Positions 17,566-26,473 of a stretch of DNA of 64,000 nucleotides are shown piece by piece. Under the pieces are notes generated by a model. The model ran no database searches and had not been told where the DNA came from. It was given only the letters and a program-made list of their open reading frames with translations. Within the stretch, counting starts at the first letter, position 1. Each line of letters starts with the position of its first letter. The translations under genes and the position numbers were made by a program. Where the stretch lies: positions 4,297,685 through 4,361,684 of the forward strand of contig NZ_LT721901.1 in the NCBI RefSeq assembly GCF_900157375.1, in the 5' to 3' direction. Source of the DNA: Mycobacterium rhizamassiliense (lineage in GTDB: Bacteria; Actinomycetota; Actinomycetes; Mycobacteriales; Mycobacteriaceae).

Positions 17566-19034
17566 CCGAACAGTTGCCGCCCGAGCTGCAGCGGGTGCAC
17601 ATGGTGGGCATCGGGGGAGCCGGGATGTCGGGCATCGCCCGCATCCTGCTCGATCGCGGAGGCATGGTGTCGGGCTCGGACGCCAAGGAGTCGCGCGGCG
17701 TGCACGCGCTGCGGGCCCGCGGCGCGCTGATCCGCATCGGACACGACGCCTCGTCCCTGGACCTGCTGCCCGGCGGCGCCACCGCGGTCATCACCACCCA
17801 CGCGGCCATCCCGAAGACCAACCCCGAGCTCGTCGAGGCGCGCCGCCGCGGCATTCCCGTGGTGATGCGCCCGGCGGTGCTGGCCAAGCTGATGGTCGGG
17901 CGCACCGCCCTGATGGTCACCGGCACCCACGGCAAGACGACGACGACGTCGATGCTGATCGTCACGCTGCAGCACTGCGGCCTCGACCCGTCGTTCGCGG
18001 TGGGCGGCGACCTCGGCGAGGCCGGCACCAACGCGCACCACGGCAGCGGCGCATACTTCGTCGCCGAGGCCGACGAAAGCGATGGCTCGCTGCTCGAATA
18101 CACGCCCGACGTCGCGGTCGTCACCAACATCGAGATCGACCACCTGGATTTCTATGGCAGCGAAGACGCCTACGTCGGGGTGTTCGACGCCTTCGTCGAG
18201 CGCCTGGCCCCGGGCGGCGCCCTGGTGGTGTGCACCGACGATCCCGGCTCGGCGGCGCTGGCCCGGCGCAGCGCCGAGCTGGGTATCCGGGTGCTGCGCT
18301 ACGGGTCGCAGGGGGAATCGGACGACGAGTTGGCCGGCGCGCTGCTGTCCTGGGAGCAGCACGGCACCGAGGCGGTCGCCCGCATCCAGCTGGCCTCGGA
18401 ACAAGGTCCGGCGGCCGTGCGGGTGATGCGGCTGTCGGTCCCCGGCCGACACATGGCGCTCAACGCGCTGGGCGCGCTGCTGGCAGCGGTCGAGGTCGGC
18501 GCCGACGCCGAGGACGTGCTCGACGGCCTGGCCGGTTTCGAGGGCGTGCGCCGCCGTTTCGAGCTGGTCGGTACGGCCGACTCGGTGCGGGTGTTCGACG
18601 ACTACGCCCACCACCCGACCGAGGTCGGCGCCACGCTGGGGGCGATCCGCGGGCTGCTGGAGCAGAACGGCGAGGGTCGCGCGCTGGTCGTGTTTCAGCC
18701 CCACTTGTATTCGCGGACAAAGGCTTTCGCCGCCGAGTTCGGTCACGCGCTGAGTGCCGCCGACGAGGTGTTCGTGCTCGACGTCTACGGCGCCCGCGAA
18801 CAACCGCTCGCCGGTATCAGCGGGGCCACCGTGGCCGAGCACGTCAGCGTGCCGGCCCGCTACCTCCCGGATTTCTCCGCTGCGGCCGAACAGATCGCCG
18901 GCGCCGCCCGCCCCGGCGACATCATCGTCACGATGGGCGCCGGCGACGTGACGCTGCTGGGCCCCGAGATCGTCTCCGCGCTGCGGATGCGCGCCAATCG
19001 CAGCGCTCCCGGCCGGCCCGGGGTGACGCAATGA
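17562..19034 (+). CDS. murC: UDP-MurNAc:L-alanine ligase MurC
   Basis: First amino-acid ligase of muropeptide synthesis. The 490-residue protein starts with a Rossmann-type UDP site (VHMVGIGGAGMSGIAR), has the P-loop GTHGKT (121-126), the EADESDGSLL motif of MurC and the C-terminal FDDYAHHPTEV and FQPHLYSRTK sequences. GTG 17562 overlaps the murG stop; the stop overlaps ftsQ (ATGA). Confidence 0.96.
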   Translation: MTEQLPPELQRVHMVGIGGAGMSGIARILLDRGGMVSGSDAKESRGVHALRARGALIRIGHDASSLDLLPGGATAVITTHAAIPKTNPELVEARRRGIPVVMRPAVLAKLMVGRTALMVTGTHGKTTTTSMLIVTLQHCGLDPSFAVGGDLGEAGTNAHHGSGAYFVAEADESDGSLLEYTPDVAVVTNIEIDHLDFYGSEDAYVGVFDAFVERLAPGGALVVCTDDPGSAALARRSAELGIRVLRYGSQGESDDELAGALLSWEQHGTEAVARIQLASEQGPAAVRVMRLSVPGRHMALNALGALLAAVEVGADAEDVLDGLAGFEGVRRRFELVGTADSVRVFDDYAHHPTEVGATLGAIRGLLEQNGEGRALVVFQPHLYSRTKAFAAEFGHALSAADEVFVLDVYGAREQPLAGISGATVAEHVSVPARYLPDFSAAAEQIAGAARPGDIIVTMGAGDVTLLGPEIVSALRMRANRSAPGRPGVTQ

Positions 19035-19999
19035 CCGACCCGGACGACGCCACGCCCACCGACGTCGCCGACGCGGCCGCATCCGCCGAGCCGCCCGAGC
19101 CCCCCGACGCCGCGGTCACCGAACCGATCGCCGTCGAACGGGACCAGCCGCAGGGCGACGAGGTGGGGCAGGACGATGTCGAGGTCGAGGGGCCGCGGCG
19201 CCGGGAACGCCGGGAACGCGCCGAGCGCCGCGCCGCGCAGGCCCGCGCCACCGCGATCGAGGAAGCTCGGCGCGAGGCCAAGCGCCGGGCCAGCGGGCGC
19301 ATCGCCAACGAGCCCAAACCCGTTGCGCGAGGCGTTGTTCGCGGCCTGAAAATGCTGCTCGCGACGGTGTTGTTGGTCATCGTCGGGGTCGGGCTGGCGC
19401 TGGTCCTCTATTTCACGCCCGCGATGGCGGCCCGCAACATCGTCGTCACCGGCACCGGGACCGTCACCCGCGAAGAGGTCCTGGACGCCGCGCAGGTGCG
19501 GATCGGCACACCGCTGCTGCAGATCAACACCAACCAGGTCGCCGACCGGGTGGCCGCGATCCGGCGGGTGGCCAGCGCCCGCGTGCAGCGGCAATACCCC
19601 TCGGCGCTGCGGATCACCATCGTGGAGCGAGTCCCGGTGGCGGTCAAGGACTTTCCGGACGGGCCGCATCTGTTCGACCGCGACGGCGTCGATTTCGCGA
19701 CCGGCCCGCCCCCGCCGGCGCTGCCCTACCTCGACGTCGCAGATCCCGGGCCGACCGACCCGACGACCAAGGCCGCCCTGCAGGTGCTGCTGGCGCTGCG
19801 CCCGGAGGTCGCGGGTCAGGTGGGCCGGATCGCCGCGCCGTCGCTGGCCTCGATCACCCTCACGCTCGGCGACGGCCGGGTCGTGATCTGGGGGACCACC
19901 GACCGCACCGACGAGAAGGCCGAAAAGCTGGCGGCTCTGCTGACCCAGCCCGGCAAGGTTTACGACGTCTCGAGCCCCGACCTACCAACCGTGAAGTAG
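19031..19999 (+). CDS. ftsQ: division protein FtsQ
   Basis: Bitopic divisome scaffold of 322 residues. A long acidic then Arg-rich cytoplasmic region (1-108) precedes one membrane helix (LKMLLATVLLVIVGVGLALV, about 109-130), a POTRA domain (AARNIVVTGTGTVTREEVLD to about 205) and the FtsQ/DivIB beta domain (VERVPVAVKDFPDGPHLFDRDG). ATG 19031 overlaps the murC stop by 4 bp. It is the last gene of the tightly overlapped run; a 212-bp promoter region follows before ftsZ. Confidence 0.94.
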   Translation: MTDPDDATPTDVADAAASAEPPEPPDAAVTEPIAVERDQPQGDEVGQDDVEVEGPRRRERRERAERRAAQARATAIEEARREAKRRASGRIANEPKPVARGVVRGLKMLLATVLLVIVGVGLALVLYFTPAMAARNIVVTGTGTVTREEVLDAAQVRIGTPLLQINTNQVADRVAAIRRVASARVQRQYPSALRITIVERVPVAVKDFPDGPHLFDRDGVDFATGPPPPALPYLDVADPGPTDPTTKAALQVLLALRPEVAGQVGRIAAPSLASITLTLGDGRVVIWGTTDRTDEKAEKLAALLTQPGKVYDVSSPDLPTVK

Positions 20000-20211
20000 C
20001 GGCGAACACGCCGACGGGCAGAAAAAATTTGCGCGCCGCGCGTCGGCGCGCCTGCGTGGTTAGCGCGCGCCATACCCATACCGTTCTGGTTGCGCGGAAC
20101 TACTTGACATAACTCTAACTCTATGGTTGAGGTTGAGAGTTTGCCAGGGAAGCCGACACCGTACGCGAGAACCCCATCGGGGAGAACCAGAGCCACCAGG
20201 GAGGAAGACGA
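20000..20211 (+). promoter_or_regulatory. ftsZ promoter/leader region
   Basis: This spacer contains TTGACA at 20104-20109, a good -35 hexamer, in an AT-richer patch. It is followed by two tandem hexamers AACTCT (20111-20122) and two tandem hexamers GGTTGA (20125-20136) that form an imperfect dyad with GAGAGTT. A clear -10 at 17 bp is not visible. A promoter here fits the need for independent ftsZ expression; the precise elements are uncertain. A ribosome binding site AGGGAGG lies at 20198-20204. Confidence 0.5.
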
Positions 20212-21369
20212 ATGATGACCCCCCCGCATAACTACCTGGCCGTCATCAAGGTCGTGGGTATCGGCGGCGGCGGCGTCAACGCCGTCAACCGGATGATCGA
20301 ACAGGGCCTTAAGGGCGTGGAGTTCATCGCGATCAACACCGACGCGCAGGCGCTGTTGATGAGCGATGCCGACGTCAAGCTGGATGTGGGCCGCGAGTCC
20401 ACCCGCGGACTGGGCGCAGGCGCCGACCCGGAGGTCGGGCGCAAGGCCGCCGAGGACGCCAAGGACGAGATCGAAGAGCTGCTGCGCGGCGCGGACATGG
20501 TGTTCGTCACCGCAGGCGAGGGCGGCGGAACCGGCACCGGCGGCGCGCCCGTCGTCGCCAGCATCGCGCGCAAGCTGGGCGCGTTGACCGTCGGCGTCGT
20601 CACCCGCCCGTTCTCGTTCGAGGGCAAGCGGCGCGGCAACCAGGCCGAGACCGGCATCTCCTCGCTGCGCGAGAGCTGCGACACCCTGATCGTGATCCCG
20701 AACGACCGCCTGCTGCAGATGGGTGACGCGGCGGTATCGCTGATGGACGCATTCCGCAGTGCCGACGAGGTGCTGCTCAACGGTGTCCAGGGCATCACCG
20801 ACCTGATCACCACACCGGGTCTGATCAACGTCGACTTCGCCGACGTCAAGGGCATCATGTCCGGCGCGGGTACGGCCCTGATGGGCATCGGGTCGGCGCG
20901 CGGCGAGGGCCGGTCGCTCAAGGCCGCCGAGATCGCGATCAACTCGCCGCTGCTGGAAGCGTCGATGGAGGGCGCCCAAGGCGTGCTGATGTCGATCGCC
21001 GGCGGCAGCGACCTGGGGTTGTTCGAGATCAACGAGGCAGCCTCGCTGGTGCAGGACGCCGCTCACCAGGACGCCAACATCATCTTCGGCACCGTGATCG
21101 ACGACTCGCTGGGCGACGAGGTGCGCGTCACCGTCATCGCCGCGGGCTTCGACGCCGCGGGTGCGGGCCGCAAGCCCGTCGTCGGGGCCACCGGCACGGA
21201 GAAGGCCGGCGGCGCGCACCGGATCGAGGCGGCCAAGGCAGGCAAGCTCACGTCGACGCTGTTCGAACCGGTCGACGCCGTCAGCGTTCCGGTGCACACC
21301 AACGGTGCGACGCTGAGTATCGGCGGCGATGACGACGACGTCGATGTGCCGCCCTTCATGCGCCGCTGA
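20212..21369 (+). CDS. ftsZ: tubulin-like division GTPase FtsZ
   Basis: Polymerises into the Z ring at mid-cell. The protein has the N-terminal VVGIGGGGVNAVNRM, the tubulin signature GGGTGTGGAP (104-113), NTDAQAL and the T7-type loop NVDFADVKGIM; the C-terminal tail DDDDVDVPPFMRR is the acidic plus conserved peptide that binds FtsW and SepF. Two consecutive ATG codons (20212 and 20215) are possible: the first is 7 bases from AGGGAGG, while the second matches the MTPPHNYL start usually given for M. tuberculosis. Confidence 0.98.
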   Translation: MMTPPHNYLAVIKVVGIGGGGVNAVNRMIEQGLKGVEFIAINTDAQALLMSDADVKLDVGRESTRGLGAGADPEVGRKAAEDAKDEIEELLRGADMVFVTAGEGGGTGTGGAPVVASIARKLGALTVGVVTRPFSFEGKRRGNQAETGISSLRESCDTLIVIPNDRLLQMGDAAVSLMDAFRSADEVLLNGVQGITDLITTPGLINVDFADVKGIMSGAGTALMGIGSARGEGRSLKAAEIAINSPLLEASMEGAQGVLMSIAGGSDLGLFEINEAASLVQDAAHQDANIIFGTVIDDSLGDEVRVTVIAAGFDAAGAGRKPVVGATGTEKAGGAHRIEAAKAGKLTSTLFEPVDAVSVPVHTNGATLSIGGDDDDVDVPPFMRR

Positions 21370-21379
21370 GTCCTCGAGC

Positions 21380-22114
21380 ATGCGGCGCGCGCCGGATACT
21401 GGTCAGGTGAGCGTTCGCATCCGGCGCGTGACCACCACCCGCGCGGGCGGCGTCTCCAAGCCGCCGTTCGACACCTTCAACCTGGGCGACCACGTCGGTG
21501 ACGACCCGAAGGCCGTGGCCGCCAACCGCGCGCGGCTCGCCGCCGCCGTCGGCCTGGGCGCCGACCGGGTGGTGTGGATGAATCAGGTGCACGGCGATCG
21601 CGTGACCGTCGTCGACAGACCACTGGGTGCCGTCATCGATGACACCGACGCGTTGGTCACCCGGACGGCGCGACTCGCGCTGGCAGTGGTGACCGCCGAT
21701 TGCGTGCCGGTATTGCTGGCCGATGCGCGCGCCGGAGTGGCCGCGGCAATTCACGCCGGCCGCGTGGGTGCGGCAAATGGAGTAGTGACCCGCGCGGTCG
21801 AGGCGATGAAAGAGCTCGGCGCGCAGCCCGGCGACATTTCGGCATTGCTCGGGCCTGCGGTCAGCGGCAGCAACTACGAAGTGCCCGCTGCGATGGCCGA
21901 CCAGGTCGAGGCTGCGCTGCCCGGCAGCCGCACCACCACCGCCGCCGGGACGCCGGGGTTGGACCTTCGCGCCGGAATCGCTTGCCAGCTAAAGGGTTTG
22001 GGCATCACGTCGATCGACGTCGATCCGCGTTGCACGGTGGCCGACCGTTCGCTGTTCAGTCATCGCCGGGGCGCGCCAACCGGGCGGCTGGCGTCGTTGG
22101 TGTGGATGGAGTGA
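21380..22114 (+). CDS. pgeF: peptidoglycan editing factor PgeF (YfiH/DUF152 family)
   Basis: Members of this multicopper-oxidase-like family remove wrongly incorporated serine from UDP-MurNAc-peptide precursors in E. coli. Catalytic-site residues are visible: His in MNQVHGDRV, Cys in TADCVPVLLAD and His in IHAGRVGAANG. ATG 21380 gives 244 residues; GTG 21407 (SVRIRRVTTTRAGG) is an equally plausible start and neither has a strong ribosome site. The gene lies 10 bp after ftsZ and overlaps the next gene by 4 bp. Confidence 0.9.
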   Translation: MRRAPDTGQVSVRIRRVTTTRAGGVSKPPFDTFNLGDHVGDDPKAVAANRARLAAAVGLGADRVVWMNQVHGDRVTVVDRPLGAVIDDTDALVTRTARLALAVVTADCVPVLLADARAGVAAAIHAGRVGAANGVVTRAVEAMKELGAQPGDISALLGPAVSGSNYEVPAAMADQVEAALPGSRTTTAAGTPGLDLRAGIACQLKGLGITSIDVDPRCTVADRSLFSHRRGAPTGRLASLVWME

Positions 22115-22914
22115 GCGTCATCGCGGGGGACATGCCGGCTCCGGAAGCACAAGGAAACCGCGAATCGGAATTGACGCACGCCTTGGCGGCGGTTCGTTCG
22201 CGACTTGCGCTCGCCGCGGAGCGCGCGGGTCGCAATGTCGGAGAAATTGAACTTCTCCCAATTACCAAATTCTTTCCGGCAACCGATGTCGCGATTTTGT
22301 CTCGATTGGGTTGCCGATCAGTGGGCGAATCCCGGCAACAAGAAGCCGCCGCAAAGGTGGCGGAACTCACTCGGTTGGTTACCGCTTCCGCGGCTTCGGG
22401 GCGATCGGATTCCCGGGAAGTGAACTGGCACATGGTGGGCCGGATTCAACGCAAGAAAGCCCGATCGCTGGCCCGCTGGGCCCACACCGCACACTCGATC
22501 GACACCCCGGCGCTGGTCACCGCGCTGGATCGCGCCGTCACCGCGGCGCTGGGCGAGGGTCAGCGGGCGAACCCGCTGCGCGCCTACGTTCAGGTCAGCC
22601 TGGACGGCGACGTGACGCGAGGCGGCATCGACATCACCGAGCCCCGGGCGGTCGACGAGGTGTGCGCGCAGGTCGAGGCATCCGAGGGCCTGGAGCTGGT
22701 CGGTTTGATGGCCATCCCGCCGCTGGACGGCGATCCCGAGGAGGCGTTCGAGCGGTTCCAATCCGAGCATCGGCGGGTTCTCGCATCGCATCCGAATGCG
22801 CTCGGTTTGTCCGCCGGCATGTCAAATGACTTCGAAATCGCCGTCAAACACGGTTCGACGTGTGTGCGTGTCGGTACCGCGCTATTGGGCCCTCGGCGGC
22901 TACCGTCACCGTGA
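22111..22914 (+). CDS. YggS/PLPBP-type pyridoxal phosphate homeostasis protein
   Basis: A single-domain TIM-barrel PLP protein of the YggS/PROSC family, 267 residues. The PLP lysine lies in ELLPITKFFPATD, and the phosphate-binding end has the typical GLSAGMSNDFEIAVKHGST and VRVGTALLG. YggS proteins buffer PLP and affect amino-acid homeostasis; no catalytic activity is established. GTG 22111 overlaps the pgeF stop; ATG 22132 is an alternative. The adjacency ftsZ-pgeF-yggS-sepF is conserved in Gram-positive bacteria. The corresponding M. tuberculosis gene is Rv2148c. Confidence 0.92.
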   Translation: MSVIAGDMPAPEAQGNRESELTHALAAVRSRLALAAERAGRNVGEIELLPITKFFPATDVAILSRLGCRSVGESRQQEAAAKVAELTRLVTASAASGRSDSREVNWHMVGRIQRKKARSLARWAHTAHSIDTPALVTALDRAVTAALGEGQRANPLRAYVQVSLDGDVTRGGIDITEPRAVDEVCAQVEASEGLELVGLMAIPPLDGDPEEAFERFQSEHRRVLASHPNALGLSAGMSNDFEIAVKHGSTCVRVGTALLGPRRLPSP

Positions 22915-22980
22915 GTAGTCACTGTAGTCACACCTTCATCACAGACATCAATACTCCCAGGGGCTAGAAGGGCAAACGCG

Positions 22981-23628
22981 ATGAGCACACTGCATAAGGT
23001 CAAGGCCTATTTCGGAATGGCCCCGATGGACGACTACGAAGACGAGTACTACGACGACCGCGCCCCGTCCCGGGGTTTCCCGCGGCCGCGATTCGATGAC
23101 GGCTACGGACGCGTGGACGGCCGCTACGACGGACGCGACTACGACGACGCGCGCGGTGAGCCCGATTACGCGCCCGCCGGGTACCGCGGCGGCTACGCCG
23201 AGGAGGCCTCGTTCCGCGGTCGCGACTTCGACCGGCCGGAAATGAGCAGGCCGCGCCTCGGTTCCTTCCTTCGCGGCGGTGGTGGCACCCGCGGTGCGCT
23301 GGCGATGGACCCGCGCCGGATGGCGATGATGTTCGAGGACGGCCACCCGCTGTCGAAGATCACGACGCTGCGGCCCAAGGACTACAGCGAGGCCCGCACC
23401 ATCGGCGAGCGCTTCCGCGATGGCACCCCGGTGATCATGGACCTGGTCTCGATGGACAACGCCGACGCCAAGCGGTTGGTCGACTTCGCGGCAGGCCTGG
23501 CGTTCGCCCTGCGCGGCTCCTTCGACAAGGTCGCGACCAAGGTGTTCCTGCTGTCGCCCGCCGACGTCGATGTGTCGCCGGAGGAGCGTCGCCGGATCGC
23601 CGAAACCGGCTTCTACGCTTACCAATAG
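22981..23628 (+). CDS. sepF: division protein SepF
   Basis: FtsZ-binding membrane anchor of 215 residues. The N-terminus (STLHKVKAYFGMAP) fits the amphipathic membrane helix of SepF; a long Asp/Tyr/Arg/Gly-rich linker follows (residues 17-110), then the conserved SepF core (ITTLRPKDYSEARTIGERF to VFLLSPADVDVS). The linker is unusually rich in repeated D-Y-D and R-G units. ATG 22981 has AGAAGGG upstream. A hairpin after the stop may end the transcript. Confidence 0.95.
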   Translation: MSTLHKVKAYFGMAPMDDYEDEYYDDRAPSRGFPRPRFDDGYGRVDGRYDGRDYDDARGEPDYAPAGYRGGYAEEASFRGRDFDRPEMSRPRLGSFLRGGGGTRGALAMDPRRMAMMFEDGHPLSKITTLRPKDYSEARTIGERFRDGTPVIMDLVSMDNADAKRLVDFAAGLAFALRGSFDKVATKVFLLSPADVDVSPEERRRIAETGFYAYQ

Positions 23629-23637
23629 CCGCGATCA

Positions 23638-23656
23638 GCCCCGCCGGCGGCGGGGC
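23638..23656 (+). terminator. GC-rich hairpin after sepF
   Basis: GCCCCGCC (23638-23645) pairs perfectly with GGCGGGGC (23649-23656) around a 3-base loop, starting 9 bases after the sepF stop. No T-run follows, so this is at best a mycobacterial U-less terminator or a pause site. Confidence 0.4.
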
Positions 23657-23785
23657 GGTCAGCGCCCTGCCGCGGCCATGCGGCGCAGGTGAGATGTCTG
23701 ATTGCCGAGCGAGTCGGTACGCTAGCGGATGCCGCGCTTGCGCGCGTCGAATGACCATCTCATCGTAAGGTCGGGACTTTCGTTG

Positions 23786-24076
23786 GTGCTCTTCTTCCAA
23801 ATCCTTGGGTTTGCGCTGTTCATCTTCTGGCTGCTGCTCATCGCCCGGGTCGTCGTCGAGTTCATCCGCTCGTTCAGCCGTGACTGGCATCCCACGGGCA
23901 TCACCGTGGTGATCCTGGAGATCATCATGTCGATCACCGATCCGCCGGTAAAACTGCTGCGCCGGCTCATCCCGCAGTTGACCATCGGGGCGGTCCGTTT
24001 CGACCTGTCCATCATGGTGCTGCTGTTGGTCGCGTTCATCGGGATGCAGCTGGCGTTCGGCGCCGCGTCGGCGTGA
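23786..24076 (+). CDS. YggT-family membrane protein
   Basis: A 96-residue hydrophobic protein with two membrane segments (FFQILGFALFIFWLLLIARV and LSIMVLLLVAFIGMQLAFG) flanking the YggT motif ITDPPVKLLRRLIP. The start GTG 23786 is chosen because it gives exactly the 96 residues I recall for Rv2146c; an AAGG lies at 23767-23770, rather distant, and TTG 23783 is also possible. YggT proteins next to sepF and divIVA are linked to division or osmotic response, but the mechanism is unknown. Confidence 0.85.
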   Translation: MLFFQILGFALFIFWLLLIARVVVEFIRSFSRDWHPTGITVVILEIIMSITDPPVKLLRRLIPQLTIGAVRFDLSIMVLLLVAFIGMQLAFGAASA

Positions 24077-24326
24077 GCGACGGCGGCCGCACCGGGAGCA
24101 CCTTGGCGACAGTTTGGCCACGGTTCGGCTTCGGTTTGATGCGCGCGATTTGCAATTTCTAAGGATTCAGATTTTATTGCTCTTAGTGTCTGAAATTGGA
24201 TCTTATTTATTGGCCTAATCGGCGACCGCCGAGTCTGGTGTGACAGGATGGGCGGCAGTTGCACAAGGGCTGCTACTCCGTTCTACACTTTCCAGAACGT
24301 TTGACAGGAACTTGAGGGGACGAACA
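24077..24326 (+). promoter_or_regulatory. AT-rich wag31 upstream region with dyads and promoter candidate
   Basis: Bases 24130-24215 are strikingly AT-rich for this genome. CAATTTC (24153-24159) is complementary to GAAATTG (24192-24198), and TTCAGA (24166-24171) to TCTGAA (24189-24194); the two pairings overlap and would compete. Further on, TTGCAC (24259-24264) and TACACT (24284-24289), 19 bp apart, are a possible sigma-A promoter. A separate promoter for wag31 is expected; the assignment of elements is tentative. Confidence 0.45.
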
Positions 24327-25127
24327 ATGCCGCTTACACCAGCCGACGTCCACAATGTGGCGTTCAGTAAGCCGCCTATCGGCAAGCGCGGATACAACGA
24401 AGACGAGGTCGACGCATTCCTTGACCTCGTCGAGAACGAGCTGACGCGGCTCATCGAAGAGAACTCGGATCTGCGTCAGCGGATCGAGGAGCTCGACCGC
24501 GAGGTGGCCGCCGGTGGTGGCGTCGCCGCTCCCGCCGCTGCTCAGCCCGCCCCGGCCGCTCCCGTCTTCGAACCCGAACCCGAGCCCGAGCCGGTCAAGG
24601 CCGCCCCGGTTGCGGCCCCCAGCGGCACCAACGAGGAGCAGGCTCTCAAGGCCGCCCGCGTGCTGAGCCTGGCCCAGGACACCGCCGACCGGCTGACCAG
24701 CAGCGCCCAGGCGGAGTCCGAGAAGTTGCTGGCGGACGCGCGTGCCAACGCCGACCAGATCCTGACCGAGGCCCGGCAATCCGCCGACTCTCAGGTCGCC
24801 GACGCCAAGCAGCGTTCCGAGGCAATGCTGGCCGACGCGCAGACCCGGTCGGAGACCCAACTGCGCCAGGCGCAGGAGAAGGCCGATGCCCTGCAGGCCG
24901 ATGCCGAGCGCAAGCACTCCGAGATCATGGGAACCATCAACCAGCAGCGCACGGTGCTGGAAGGCCGCCTCGAGCAGCTGCGCACGTTCGAACGCGAATA
25001 CCGCACCCGGCTCAAGACCTATCTGGAGTCGCAGCTCGAGGAGCTCGGTCAGCGCGGATCGGCGGCGCCCGTCGACTCCAGCGCGGATGCAGGGGCGTTC
25101 GAGCAATTCAACCGGGGCGCCAACTAG
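24327..25127 (+). CDS. wag31: DivIVA-family polar growth protein Wag31
   Basis: Essential coiled-coil scaffold that marks the cell poles and organises tip growth. The 266-residue protein begins with the DivIVA membrane-binding domain (PLTPADVHNVAFSKPPIGKRGY, NEDEVDAFLDLVENEL), has a Pro/Ala/Glu linker (about 60-110) and a long C-terminal coiled coil rich in Ala/Gln/Glu heptads (ADARANADQILTEARQSADS). ATG 24327 has GAGGGGA upstream. An identical promoter-separated arrangement after the YggT gene is found in other mycobacteria. Confidence 0.97.
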   Translation: MPLTPADVHNVAFSKPPIGKRGYNEDEVDAFLDLVENELTRLIEENSDLRQRIEELDREVAAGGGVAAPAAAQPAPAAPVFEPEPEPEPVKAAPVAAPSGTNEEQALKAARVLSLAQDTADRLTSSAQAESEKLLADARANADQILTEARQSADSQVADAKQRSEAMLADAQTRSETQLRQAQEKADALQADAERKHSEIMGTINQQRTVLEGRLEQLRTFEREYRTRLKTYLESQLEELGQRGSAAPVDSSADAGAFEQFNRGAN

Positions 25128-25220
25128 CCTCGGTGTGGTGCCGGAAACTCGTCACTGCGAGGCTGGCACCGAACCCTGCACTGGACCTGGCAGTCCCGCC
25201 CGTCGGCTGGAGGATGACCG

Positions 25221-25556
25221 ATGCTGATCATTGCGCTGGTACTGGCCCTCATTGGGCTTGTCGCCCTGGTATTTGCGGTCGTCACCAGCAACGAACTTGT
25301 TGCCTGGGTGTGCATCGGCGCCAGCGTGCTGGGCGTGGTGCTGCTGATCATCGACGCGTTGCGGGAACGCCAGCGCCGTGATTCGGGCGTCGATGCGGCC
25401 GAAGCGGCCGACGAGGACGCGTACGACTACCCCGAAGAGGTCGCGGACGAGACCGAGCAGTCCGCCGCCATCGATGAGCCGGCCGCGGATGCCGGCGAAG
25501 CGACCGAGCAGTCCCCGGTGTCGGCCGAGGGCCGCGGCGAGGAATCGGCCAAGTAG
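25221..25556 (+). CDS. small membrane protein with acidic tail (Rv2144c-like)
   Basis: A 111-residue protein with two N-terminal membrane helices (LIIALVLALIGLVALVFAVV and LVAWVCIGASVLGVVLLIID) and a very acidic cytoplasmic or surface tail (EAADEDAYDYPEEVADETEQ). ATG 25221 has GGAGG ten bases upstream. It follows wag31 by 93 bp and is convergent with the phosphoribosyltransferase gene. No function is known; position next to wag31 is conserved with M. tuberculosis. Confidence 0.8.
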   Translation: MLIIALVLALIGLVALVFAVVTSNELVAWVCIGASVLGVVLLIIDALRERQRRDSGVDAAEAADEDAYDYPEEVADETEQSAAIDEPAADAGEATEQSPVSAEGRGEESAK

Positions 25557-25573
25557 TCGACAGCCGGCGGTGC

Positions 25574-26251
25574 TCAGACCGTCGGATTGGCGAGCAGCTC
25601 GCGCACCTCGTCGTCGCTGACCTGGTGGAAGTCGTCGTAGACCTGCCCGACAGCCTCGAAATCGCCCGGCATCGTCACGCACACCACGTCGTCGGCCGTC
25701 CGCGAAAGCTCCTGGCACACCGGCTGCGGCCCGACCGGGGCCGCGACCACGATCGAATCCGGGCCGCCGGCCCGTATCGCCTGCACGGCCGCGAGCATGC
25801 TGGCGCCGGTGGCGATGCCGTCGTCGACCAGGATCACGATCTTGCCCGTGGGGTCGGCGGCCGGGCGCCCGCCCCGGTAGGCCTGCTCACGGCGGGTCAG
25901 TTCGGCGGTCTCGCTGTCGATCACCTCGCGAACCTGCTCGTCGGTGACGTGCAGGCTGGACACCACGTTGTCGTTCATCACCACACCGCCACCGCTGGCC
26001 AGTGCGCCCATCGCGAGCTCCGACCAGCGCGGCACCCCCAGCTTGCGGACCAGGAAGACGTCCAGTGGGGCCCGCAGCGCCGAGGCGATTTCGGCGGCCA
26101 CGGGAACGCCGCCGCGCGCCAGCCCGAGCACCATCAGGTTGTCTTTGCCGCGGTATGACGCGAGCTGCTCGGCCAGCGCGCGACCTGCCTCGCGACGGTC
26201 GCGAAATGTCCGTAACGCGGTCCGCCGGCGAAAGCCGCTGGGTGGACTCAT
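25574..26251 (-). CDS. phosphoribosyltransferase-domain protein (Rv2143-like)
   Basis: Type I PRTase fold: the PRPP-binding loop is VILVDDGIATGASM and an N-terminal LGLARGGVPVAAEIA motif matches the PRTase/erythromycin-esterase-associated subgroup. The product is 225 residues from ATG 26251; a longer reading exists but its extra 39 codons do not look conserved. The base or nucleotide acceptor is unknown. It is transcribed away from the tRNA gene on the same strand and ends 17 bp from the convergent Rv2144c-like gene. Confidence 0.85.
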   Translation of the reverse strand: MSPPSGFRRRTALRTFRDRREAGRALAEQLASYRGKDNLMVLGLARGGVPVAAEIASALRAPLDVFLVRKLGVPRWSELAMGALASGGGVVMNDNVVSSLHVTDEQVREVIDSETAELTRREQAYRGGRPAADPTGKIVILVDDGIATGASMLAAVQAIRAGGPDSIVVAAPVGPQPVCQELSRTADDVVCVTMPGDFEAVGQVYDDFHQVSDDEVRELLANPTV

Positions 26252-26387
26252 TGGTTTGCACTCCCGGGTACGGGCCTGCCTCCAGCGTACGTGCGGTTGC
26301 AAGCCCACGCGGCGAAGCGCCGGTGTGGAACGAATGGTGTTGTGCGGCAACAAGACACGAGCATCCACTTCGCTCGCCTCCGTCGCG

Positions 26388-26473
26388 TGTCCGAGGGGGG
26401 ACTTGAACCCCCACGCCCATTAGTAGGGCACTAGCACCTCAAGCTAGCGCGTCTGCCATTCCGCCACTCGGAC
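26388..26473 (-). tRNA. tRNA-Leu (anticodon GAG)
   Basis: The - strand folds into a complete class II tRNA: acceptor GTCCGAG/CTCGGAC with discriminator A, anticodon stem CTAGC/GCTAG around TTGAGGT (anticodon GAG, reading CUC/CUU), a long variable arm with CCC/GGG pairing, and the T arm GGGGG-TTCAAGT-CCCCC. The CCA end is not encoded. Confidence 0.97.
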
